This document shows, one piece after another, positions 36,201 to 48,200 of a DNA stretch of 64,000 bases. The notes below the pieces were generated by a model that worked only from the letters and a program-made list of their open reading frames with translations, was not told the origin of the DNA and made no database searches. Every line of letters begins with the position of its first letter. Within the stretch, counting starts at the first letter, position 1. Position numbers and translations under genes: made by a program. The DNA comes from Amphiura filiformis (Eukaryota > Echinodermata > Ophiuroidea > Amphilepidida > Amphiuridae). The stretch is taken from assembly GCF_039555335.1 (NCBI RefSeq), contig NC_092628.1, forward strand, positions 56,965,547-57,029,546, read 5' to 3'.

Positions 36201-39200
36201 ACAAGGTCTGGTTCCAATTTTGAAATCAGAATGGGAATATATGTAATTGCTAAGAATTTATATTGAATCAGAAGACTGCCTTAGTACCGCCTAACAGGAA
36301 GTAATAGGATGGGATATAGACACAGAAATAGAAATGTGAGGACTGCAGATGTAACATGTGGGCCCAAGATAATGATATCAGAAACGGTGGGGATCGAACC
36401 TGTGCACTTGCAATTTCTGGTCAAGAGCCTATCCAACCGGGTTAAACAGAACAGAAAGAACTGCCAGCATTGATCTAAGTTTCTTATTACGTCTTAACAG
36501 TATGATCCTTCTAGCTAAGTTTTGTTTCTTTGTTAAATTTTGTTATCATCCTTCCTTTCAGGTCTCATAAGCCTCTCATACAGACTTTATCACAAGGGCT
36601 ACAGATATCTGTTGATGACAGCAGACGTATAGTGCCACTCCTCTCCGTCTTCTGCTCCTTATTTGGGCATCTGCTTCTATCTCTTCATGATGCTGAGTTC
36701 TATGGTGATGATGATGGTAGGTATTGGAATAAAGGGATATTTCCTGTGGAAGGCTAAAATAAGTGTGGGATCTGTATTTTTCAAGGAGATTATCCCACTT
36801 TGATATGCTTTTTCTACATTGAATTGTTTTACCACACTTTTCATTGATGATCATTGCTTTCACGACGTTTTATGAAAAATTTAATATAACCATGAGAATG
36901 TCCTATAATGTGTTTATTAGTTCAGTTGACCATTAATATTTTGAAATTATAAAAAATCCAAGCATTTAACATTTCAATCCTTAATCCTAGCAAATATATG
37001 AGAAAAAATATGGTTTGTAACGGTTACATAGCAAAGACCAGTTTCTGTTTGTAGCAGAAACTTTCCCATTTTGTTAGCTCATTGCGCAAGCAATGAACTA
37101 TAGGCATGATCCAGATTTCTGTATGTTTTTTACTTTCTCTTGCTACATCGTTTGAGCAATGGATCTGGTAATTTGAGGGAGCGATCTTTGCATGATCGTT
37201 CATGATTGTTACTTATTTAGCTAGGAAAATTCGGACGGAAAGTGTGATTTTTGGAGCATTTTGTTACGAAAATTTTTACCAAATTTCATAGAATAGTCTC
37301 CTTTGCAGACTGTTTGTGGTGCTGATCATATTACAAACACTGTAGAAACTCCTTGATCTGGCGATGCTGTTTCATTTTGTAAAAGAGATGTTGAATTTTG
37401 TTCCTTCAATGTTTGCTTTTAAGTGTTGCTTTGCCTTACATTCGGCAAGTCAATAGATAAAGCACCAATTGGGCTCGTGCTGTCTATATGCCCTTACTTC
37501 TGTGCACGAGCCATGAGCAAGTAGTGTCTCAAATTCTCCCAATTAGTGCATATTCAGAACTAATTGGGCTACCAAATTGTTGGTTGGCAACCCTGACTAT
37601 GAACAAACATCTCACTCATTTACACCTATTAGTAGGGATAACCATCAAAATTTCATGTTACCCCTATTGCTACAAAAGATCATTTTCTGGATAGAACTCG
37701 ATAGAAGTATTTTGGTGGTTAAATGGTCAAAAGCGGTCAAAAACTTTTCGAATTATGAATTTTCAAAGTTTCCCATTCTGACCGGTCATTGGAACGAAAT
37801 GAAATGACAAGGTCCAAAAATAGCAATTGGGAGCAAAATTGGCATAAGCATATATTTACCTTTATATATTTCTTTATTTTAACATATATGCAAACATGAA
37901 ACAAGCATATTGTGAAAGTATCAAAGGGTTTCTTATGAAATGGCACTTTACTAGTCAATGGCATAAATTATTTTTTCAAACCGAGGCATTGAAATCATGC
38001 ATTTAGAGAACATTTGGCAAAAATCATCCAAGATGGCCGATATGGCACAAAATCAAAATTGCACTAAGTACAGGTGAACTTTTTTTTTCACAACCAAAAA
38101 TTTCAATGTTATTGGGTTTTATATGACCAATTAGTAGGTGTATGCAAAGAAAATCTTAAGTGTCATTGAAGGTCATTGACTCATTCACAACAATAGAGGT
38201 TATCCACTTCACTCATCATGCTCATGTGTGACTTCTGACAAAAGGTGCTGGTTCCCGTAGTATTCCTTATTCAATACAATTCAATGCATGACCTCGAAGT
38301 TAGCTGCATGACTTTCGCGGGCTATTTTGAAACAGTTATAGTTGCACATTCAGGTAGGTACTTCTTTTGAAAGTTCTAAACAAGGTATAGCCAGCAGCAA
38401 GTTGTAGATGGTATAGGCCTAAATATAAGAAAACGTTTAGGGTTGAAATCAGGTGAACAATACATCGAATGAGCACGAAACTTCACATTTATGTTCAGAA
38501 AGGTGTCTTCTTAGCATGATTCGAAAGGAGTATGGAAATTCCAAAGGGAAGCTGGTGATTTAATTTGTAACTCGAGATCTACTTGTTCAATTTTTAACCT
38601 TTTTACAGAGGGTATGATAGAGGTATTACTGGCAACTCTGCCAAATTACAGCTCAGTAGGCCACGTTTTTCACCTGATCTTATTGACATGAATATTTTGT
38701 GCCATTCTTGAGCAGTGCTGAACTCAGCCACTGGCAATTAAGCGCACTGTGGCGATGGACCAATTTTGACTCGCACTTACAGGAAAATTAAATAAGTTAT
38801 GTTGCTGTAATTTGCAAGATAGTTACAAAACATAATTGGCATTAACATCCCCAATTTTTACAGAAAAATTATGAAAATAAAAGAATGAGCTCAATTTAGA
38901 AATGTCTGTGCAAGCAGTGCACAGTTGAGCTCCCTGCATGTCTATGGGAGTGTTCTAATCAAGTTGATGGTTCATTGGTCATCCCTACTATTAGGCCAAA
39001 AAAAAATTGTTTGTTTGTCCTCCACAGCTTTGAAAGAGGAGGTGCAGGTGGGCGGATTTAAAAAAAAAAAATTCGGATTTGGCATATTCTTGAACCTAGC
39101 TAAAAGCTTCAATCATTCACTGTGACTTAAAAAAACAACATTTTGTTTCTTTAATATGCAAAGTTATAGTTTGTGTTCATGTCATAGTCTTTTAATGATT

Positions 39201-42200
39201 TCATAATGGATATAAATCCAATGTATTTTGAAGTCATTAATAATAATTGACATGAAAACAAATTATAACTTTGCATATTGAAGACACAAAATGTTTTTTG
39301 GGGGGATTTTTATTTTCAACCTTGAAATATCCTAGCATTTAGCTCTAGCTAGGTCCAGAGATACTCCAAATCTGAAAAAAAAATTGAATTTTTTATTTAT
39401 TTGAAAAAAAAATTGAAGGTGGAGGACAAACAAACAACTTTTTTTTTTGGCCTATTATCACACATCTTGAAGAGTCACCAAACCCAATCAGTTATAACAT
39501 TTAATCAAGGTGAAATGTCCTTTAGACTAGCACTTGTTCAGTGCCTAGTATATCAGTATATGGGACCATGACAACCCCTCTCTGACATTACAAAACAGAC
39601 AAACAGAAAGTCTGAACAGGGAAGTGCTGGGGGTAACACTAGGCTAGTGGCCTTTCCCTGTTCTGAAGATTGAAAGGAGCACTCGTTCGAAATATGAAGT
39701 CAGGAAAATTAGATGTGTGTGTGCAAAATTTTATTTTATTTGTTTTAAATAATTTCATTTACCATGAAAGTGTTGTAGTTTTTAAATTTCAAGTTTTTAT
39801 TTGGAAATTGCTGTGGCACTCATCTATCCGATGGTGCATCCAAGACATTAAATATACAAACAAAACTGTATTAAACAAAATAAAATCAAAGGATACTTGA
39901 CAAGCAAAAGGTACAAATAAATAAATAAATGCCTTGAATAAATAAATATCTTGAGAACCGTAAGTATATTTTCAAAATGCTGATTTGTGCTTGATCACAG
40001 CACTATGGTGATTTTGAGGTTTGAGAATACTGAAATGTGTTTTTCAAAGTTGGCAGCCCTGTATACATAGCTATACATGGCTATACATAGCTATACATGG
40101 CTATGACATGGTTACATATGGCTATACATAGCTATGCATGGCTATACATGACCATACATAGCTATGCATGGCTATTCATAGCTATGCATGGCTATACATA
40201 GCTATGCATGGCTATACATAGCTATGCATGGCTATACATAGCTATGCATGGCTATACATAACTATGCATGGCTATACATAGCTATGCATGGCTATAGATA
40301 ACTATGCATGGCTATACATAGCTATGCATGGCTATACATAGCTATGCATGGCTTTACATAGCTATGCATGGTATTCCTGACCATAACCCATAACAAATGA
40401 GCTACAGCACCATTGGTGCTCTTGTTAGTTGATTCTTTGGCCCATAATTATCATCAATTTCACAAAAGCGTACTTATGATGTGTGAAGTTTTTGTATTTA
40501 ACCTGATTTTTGTGTTTTTTCAGGTACAGGTCATCGTAGCTTAATGCCTTTCAAACTTTCTGAGCTGGAAGAGATGAGTTTACTATTACGTAACGCATGC
40601 ATAGGAATGATAGAATTAGCTCATCCAGAGACTCGCCCTATCATCACAGAGGATTACTTTGGTGCCATGACAGCACCAGGGGAGATGCCTGATACGGATC
40701 AGAATGCAGAGATTGCAAAATGGACACACTTGTTCAAGGTATAGTTATGTTCATTTAAACTGTTATGACTGAAATTGAAAAGGGCACATAAACAGTCCTA
40801 ATATCACAGTACTTTCAGGGGGGTTTGAGCAGGTGGCGCTGCATGCATGAAAGCATTTCATTTAATGCCACCTTTATATCTGATAATAATATGCTGTGAT
40901 TCAGGGAATGGCACATGATTCAAGGATACACGACCTAACAGATGTCATTTGAAGTGAGACGTACTGTATGTGTGTAGATGTTTGCATGTTCCATTTTGAT
41001 CAGGTTTTCCCCATTTTCCTCCTATCAGCTTGTAATAGGCGAGAATTATTCAGTTTTTGTTATTGCATGCGTCAATAATGTACATCCCAACTTACGCTTG
41101 CGTAAATTAACAAAAGCGTCAGTCAAGCAATACAAAAAGCACTGTTCGCGTAGGGGTTGCATCAAGCTATTTGTATCATGTATGCTATTCTATATCAATC
41201 TACAATGTTATAATTGCCACCGATTACGAGCTGTTCAGAGTATATCTCGCTAATGGTGACACCCCCGGGTGACACCATCTCATTTCGGTAAGAATGTTGT
41301 TATCACGTACAGTAATACTTGTATTTGATTTCTTCAGTAACCTGATTGTTTCAGAATTATGTAGCGTAGCTAGCCTCAACACCATATTGTACTACAAACA
41401 AAGAAATTTCATCCAAAACAAGCTATCTTGGAGTTGTGTGATTAAAATGTGTAGACATGTGAACAAAAATGTTTTGGTCTTATGCTATGGTGTAAGTATA
41501 CAATGGATGACCACAGACAGGCATGGGAATTGCAATTATTTGTAGAATATTTTAGAGTCACAGTTTCTGCAATTCATACAATAATTTTGATGATCTTATA
41601 ATATACATTCAATTCCTGTTAATTTCTTTTAATACAGGTAACTGCACTGTTAGTTAAACAACTTCATGACAGGGACACCAGAAGAAAGTTCTGCAGAAAT
41701 GATGAACACTGGTTGGCCAGGAATATTCCACTCTTTGTTGATAAGGTATGGGTTTTGTGTCCTTTCCACATCCAAGGGGTTTGATAGCATTTGTACCAAG
41801 TTTACTTGCACAAGACATAACTGTCTTCAAAGTTGGAAATAAGAATGCTTTTTTTGCAAAACACAGGTTTTGCTATATTGTTACCAACACATTTTTACTG
41901 GTTTCAAGGATATTCCTACTGAGAGCACATAACTATTGTGCTTCATGCACTTTACTGCTGTGCTGTAGGCAACAGAGTAAAAACTTACTTTGAGAAAGTT
42001 TTTATTGAGGTGGTGAATAGGTTGACTTGTGTCCAACATGGAAAATATTCTCAGATGTAAGAATTAGTATTCTTTGTAATCAGAAGTTGTACAGGATAAC
42101 AAAACTCAACCTATTCTACATTGATTCAAATTATTTATTGATAGTTTAATTGCCCAACAGAGATTCTAATGCAAAATAGACCTACTTTAAAACACTTATT

Positions 42201-45200
42201 GCACGGGCACAAGCAAATCTATATTGCCAGTATGTTAACATTTTTACCAAAAAGGTATGCATGAAATAAAGAAAATAAGAAGCAAATTTAAGAATCCTTA
42301 AATAAAGAAGCGGTCAGAGATGATCAACCAACATTTGTTTTACTTGGCATAAGTGGTAATTAAATGCAAACAAGTTTATCCTCTATCTAAAAATATCAGT
42401 TATGAACAATTTTGGAGTTTAAGATCTTTTCTGTTTAATTAAAAAAAAATTAAACAAAACATTAAAATTACATAAAATCATGAGGTACTAAATCACATCT
42501 TGAAATTTGATTGCATTTAGGCAAGAGGACAGAGAATTCACCAGCCTCGATTATTCCGACCAAGACGCCTTCACTTCTTGAGCACCAATATGGCAGGACC
42601 AGATGAAGAAGAGAGACCGGTATCCACACAAGAAGCTAGAAGGAATACAATTCTAGCTGAAATCCCATTTGTCATTCCATTTCAGGATAGAGTTAAGGTA
42701 TGGTGGGAACACTGATATAGTGTAATGCTTGGTGATTATTAATGATGTGTGTTCGGGTTTGACAACCCTGGATAACCCAAGAAAGCCTTTCCAATGGGGT
42801 CCATTTGAACATCAGGGCGGGTTGGGAACAGTCGGGGGGTTAACACCGTACTCTTTTCAAAACTGACTGTGCGCTACATGTACTCTAACAGGTATGGCTC
42901 TTCTGTACACAGGATCAACAACTTAAAGTCCCCTCCAAAGGACAGGATTCTCTCATGGTTCATATCCCCTACTGTAAATGAACCATGATGATTGAGGAAG
43001 TATGAATTCAATGTACTGATGTTGTCAATTAAATTCAGATTTTATTTTTCCAAATCAATATCTCAAAAAGTTTTCCACCACCAGGATTCGAACCTGGGAC
43101 CTCATACACCAGAAACAAGAATTCTAACCACTGACCCCGCTTTCAAAACGATGATGCGGGATGGGAGGTGATTTCTTTGACCAAATAATTGAATTTGATT
43201 GCTATAAGCTGAAATGTTGTCCCTTATTAATAAAGAACCCTGTACACAATGGTTAATGAAGTCAGTACAGCACTGTAACTTGAACTTAAGGATTGTGATA
43301 GTGACTCTTATTGATGTAAAATGGATGCATTTGCCAACTCAAACTCCAGATTGAAAACCATGCTGCTGCAGTATCTAGAAATTGCTAATAGGTCAAAATA
43401 CATGTGGCTCATTACAAACATTCAAAAATTTCATTTGATTGCTTTTGTTTAATCTTCGCTTTTACATTCCAAACAAATGAGCTATAATTCACTGAAGAGT
43501 TGTTATCTTCATATAATACTACATTTTCCTTTACCAATGATTGTGAAACAGTGGTTTTTTTTTGTGAACTCATTTCAGATCTTCCATGATTGGATCTATA
43601 AGGACAGAGAAGAGATGCAGGGTAGTGACTTCGGTGGTTTCCTGCCAGGAAAATCCATTGACATCATGATAAGGAGAAATTTTATCTATGAAGATGCTTA
43701 TGACAGACTTAGACCTGAGAATGGTGAGTGTATGCTCTACTTGACTGTTGAATTTGGAGGCTTTTTGACTGAGAAACTGTTTTCAAAAGATTGAACAGAT
43801 TGGACAGAAAGTTGTAAATTAAATGTATTCATAACCTCCAAATATCACACAATATCTTATCCCAATCAAATTGTTCATAGATAATACACACACATGGAAA
43901 TTATTTATATCCTTCAATGACCTCTGCATGCGACTTCTAAATAACTTGTGTGTGTGTGTGCACATCCTATGCAATGGAACCGTATTTGTACTTCTGTAAT
44001 TGGTCGTTCATGTAAGCCAGCTCAATTTTTGAAGGGCAAAATGTAATTTATGATTACAATTGTTAATTTTTCAGGTTACAATTAAGGAGTTAAAAAGTGA
44101 CGGTTATGAACTTGATGATGAAGTTGATTGTGAAAATCTAAACATTTTGCTTTGGAACTCGGAATATCCCTCAGGCTATTTTATGTTCCAATAACAAAAT
44201 GTTTTTCACAATATACCCCCTCATTCAACTGATGCACAGCTATTAACCTGTAATTAGAATTGCTATGATAAATTCCAGAAAATATGATAATGAGTAACAC
44301 AAATTTTGGCATATTATAAAGCAGACATTGTTTAAATGTTTAATATCTCTATCCATTTGGTATCACAGAACCAAATTTGAAGAAGAAACTGAGAGTGATG
44401 CTTAAGAATGCCCAAGGTCTAGATGAAGCCGGCATTGATGGAGGTGGCATATGCAGAGAATTCCTCTCACAGCTTTTGAGAACAGCCTTTGACCCCAATC
44501 GCGGGTTCTTCAAGACAACTACCGATGAGCTGCTATACCCTAATCCACATGCTGCAGTTTTGGTGGAGAACTTTGAAGAGCATTATTACTTCATGGGAAG
44601 AATGCTTGGAAAAGTAAGTATTCCCAAGTAGAAAGCATGGCTAATAACTTGCCTATTGCCTGCTTATAATGAAGTGCTCATATTGGCAGGGCGGAAAGTT
44701 TCAAGTCATATCAAAGCTGTGTTGTTTTGAAGACTAAATGCTGAACAAAGGTTGCTTAACCAACATAAATTCACAAAAGCACACATCAGTTACGTAATGC
44801 GCAGAGCATACTTTTCTGCGCATTACTTTGCAGAGGTGTTGTGGCCAACTTTATACACTTTCTATATCAATCCACAGTGTTATGAATCTCACCTATATTT
44901 ACAAGCTGAACAAATTATACAGTAAGAACCCCATCCTTGCCCAGATCAACCATTCCTCAACTCTGATCCAACCCCATATTTGAATAGAAAATAAAAAATA
45001 GCTCGGAACTTTGATTCCCAAAAATGTTTTGTTACCTAAACACAGATATTTTCCCCAAATGGGTCAAATTATTCCCCAGCATTTGTGGGGACTGGGGAGT
45101 AATGAAAGAATAGACATCCCTGCAACCAACCACTATCAATTTGAATTAGCATGGCTCTACCATTTGTTAAAATAGACTCATCTATACTTGTTCTAAACAG

Positions 45201-48200
45201 ATCTTAATAGAGGTTAAAAGAATATCTTTTATTTTAGAAACCCAATTATAAATACTGATGTACGTTTTCATTTTTTATTTGATTTATTTCAGGTGTTATA
45301 TGAGAATCTCTTAGTTGAGATACCATTTGCAAGTTTCTTCTTATCCAAGCTGCTGAGTAGACATCTCAAAGTAGACATTCATCATCTGGCTTCATTAGAT
45401 CCACTCATGTACAAGTAAGCAAAACAATTTTTCAAACATTAACATTTTTATTCAAGTATATTGATTAAAATCAACAGTGTAACCCAAAGGGGTCAAATTA
45501 CATGTTAATGTGCAGAGTTAAACATTTTAAAAATTGAAAAAAAAAGCATATACAATGACATAAAATGACATGCACAAGCAAATAAGCTAAAATTTACAAT
45601 TTTATTGCACATTGTATAATAAAAGCTGAGAGGTGCATGCTTGTAGGAAAATCCTGGATAAAAGGCGTGCTACTTGTTTTATAAATTAACAAAATGGGAG
45701 ACATGGCTATTTTCGAAGTGGGATGTTCTGAAACGCAGCTGGGAGTAGTGATGCACATTGCGGAGATTGCTCGCCTGTCTGGTGGAGGAGGAGATCATTG
45801 GTACCCGAGTTCTTAAGCCCTTCGGCAACCTGCAACAATGAATCTCTCTCTATCAATCAGGGACTCGAAGCTCCCAAGTCCGCAAGGCCTCAGCATAGGA
45901 GGTGAAATTTTGGCCCAGCGTAATCCTGCATGCATGACGTTGTAGCTGTTCAATGGCACTACTCTGACCAGCAGAGAGTGGCAAGTTCCAGATTACATCA
46001 GCATATTCTAAAAGTGGATGAATATAGCCTTTTATCATACAAAGTATTGTTTTGAAAGGTCCATGTTGTAAAATGAAATCACAGATTCTTCATCATACTA
46101 AAACTAAATGTGTTTATCTATTATTCCTTCTAGGAATTTGTTATTTCTCAAGAATTATGATGGTGATGTTTCAGACCTAGCACTCAATTTCACAGTCATG
46201 GATGACAACCTGGGAGAAAGCAAGGTTAGTTGTGGGCTTTAGACTTTCTTGTAAAGTCACATAATTATATAGCTTTAATTCCTTTAAAGAGACCTCAAAT
46301 AAAGCTGTATTGCAGTTACCTGTTAACAAAATGTGTAAATTCCTATTACTAATTCTATTACCCCCACGACCCATTATTCAACAAATGATTTGTTGAAACG
46401 CATCACGTAAAAGACCATTAATTAGCAATAAAGTTGCCAGGGCAACAAACTTTTATGTTCTTCTTGCATCACCACGCACAGCAAAGCGTGACGCAGTATA
46501 TTAGCGCCGTTACGCATTCTACGCAAAGCATTACTCGCTATCACTTACGCTTTGGCTAAAAAAAGTGATATTTTCTCTTTAAATCGCACTATTTTGTGGT
46601 GATAGAATAGAAATAAAGGTGCAGCATTATCCTTTACATGCAAATAATCCTCGGCAGTAAAAACGTTTAAATAATGGGTTCGGGTGCGCCTCACCCATTA
46701 TTTATGTTTTTACTGCCTCTGACACATTATTTGCGTGTAAAGGATAATACATTACCCTTTATTTCTTAAATAAAAAGCACTGTACTTTTCAGTTGTGGAG
46801 TTCCAATTTTGTGGCACAATGTAATAGGATCATTTTAAACTTGTATGTTGAATTGTTGACTTTTTTCTCTATCAGGTATATGAACTGAAGCCAGGAGGAC
46901 ACAATATATTAGTGACGGCATCCAATAGAATAGAATACATACATCTCATGGCAGACTTCAGATTAAATAAACAGGTTAGTAGTTTGTCTTTTGCATATTT
47001 CAAAAATGGAATTGATTTTGTTCTTGGTAAAGGGCTTTGACTCATAATTGCAAGGTAGCTTGTGTCATTGTTTCCATAGGCAAAGCACTGCATGTAGCTC
47101 AATTTATGCCTCCTAGGTGAACTGGTGAGCTGGTTATAATCTAAGTGCTGAAAAGAGCTGAGATATGGTTGTGCCCTTGTTAAAATGAAATTACCTCAGT
47201 GGCAGCAAATTGTTGAAGTGTGCTGGCATCTTACTATGAAATGCACCTTGAATCGCCAACTAAACACTTTTTTCAAATTAACTTACATCAATATTATATT
47301 TGTGGAAAGTTTTGATGACCCATGAATGCCAAAATTGCACAAACCACAGCTAGGTTTTCTTTGCTTTCATCAGTTGTGATTGTAATATAAGGGATGGTTA
47401 TTTAATATTTTGTTCATTTTTCTAACCAAAAAAGAAATGAATTGGGTGGAGTTACTTGTGGTAAATCCTAAAAATTTGAACAGCTTGTCAATGAAATACA
47501 TAAAATTTAAGACGTAGAAAGCCTGTTAGTCTTGATTGTTTATTTGAAAAGCCTTGATGTCACTGGACAAGTGTTTCCAAGTTGATACAATAGTAAACTG
47601 ATGTTGTTATGTGTATTTTCAGATCCAACCACATATCATGGCATTCCGCAATGGCCTAGCAGATGTTATCGATCTAGATTGGGTGAGAATGTTTGATCAT
47701 CAAGAGCTACAGGTTCTTATCTCTGGTGCTAGTATACCAATTGATGTCAGTGACATGAGAAGACATACCAATTACTCTGGTAAGCATTATGTGATCAATC
47801 ACATTAAGACAGCAATTGCTAGACACCCTCTATTGAAAGGAAAATAAGAATGAAAACATCATGAAGATAATAATAAAGAATTTGTACTGTATTTGTCAAA
47901 TAAAATCAACATTCTACATCCGATATGTGTCAGATGTCATAAAGTAAAAACCAGCTCTTTAATTTGGTAAGAAATGTAAATTTCCATTTTGAAGACAACT
48001 GCCATGTTTTGATATGATGGGTCATATATCATACTGGGAGAGAGAAAACCAAGGTAAGCTCTCTAGAGTGTTACTATGAAGCTGTTACACACTATTCTGA
48101 TGCAAACTTTCAACAATTGACACAGACAAATTTGTTGAAAAAATATGTAAAAGCCAGTTCCATCACACTGTTGGTTCCAAGGTGGGAGGTTGGTGAAAAA

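Larger units (their letters stand above)
36717..40523 (+). other. UBE3C intron 11, 3.8 kb, largest of the gene
   Basis: Donor GATGATG|GTAGGT, acceptor TTTTTTCAG|GT, phase 1. It holds an inverted-repeat element (38992-39454) and the 20 bp tandem array (40065-40370). The remainder is AT-rich unique-looking DNA with no coding exon that fits UBE3C. Confidence 0.85.

Noticed and set aside
40065-40370. CRISPR-like array
   Set aside because: Repeat units are contiguous with no unique spacers, and the context is a eukaryotic intron.
43076-43142. tRNA gene
   Set aside because: A-box, B-box and T-arm are present but no acceptor stem forms; the same holds at 36378-36450 and 29978-30189.
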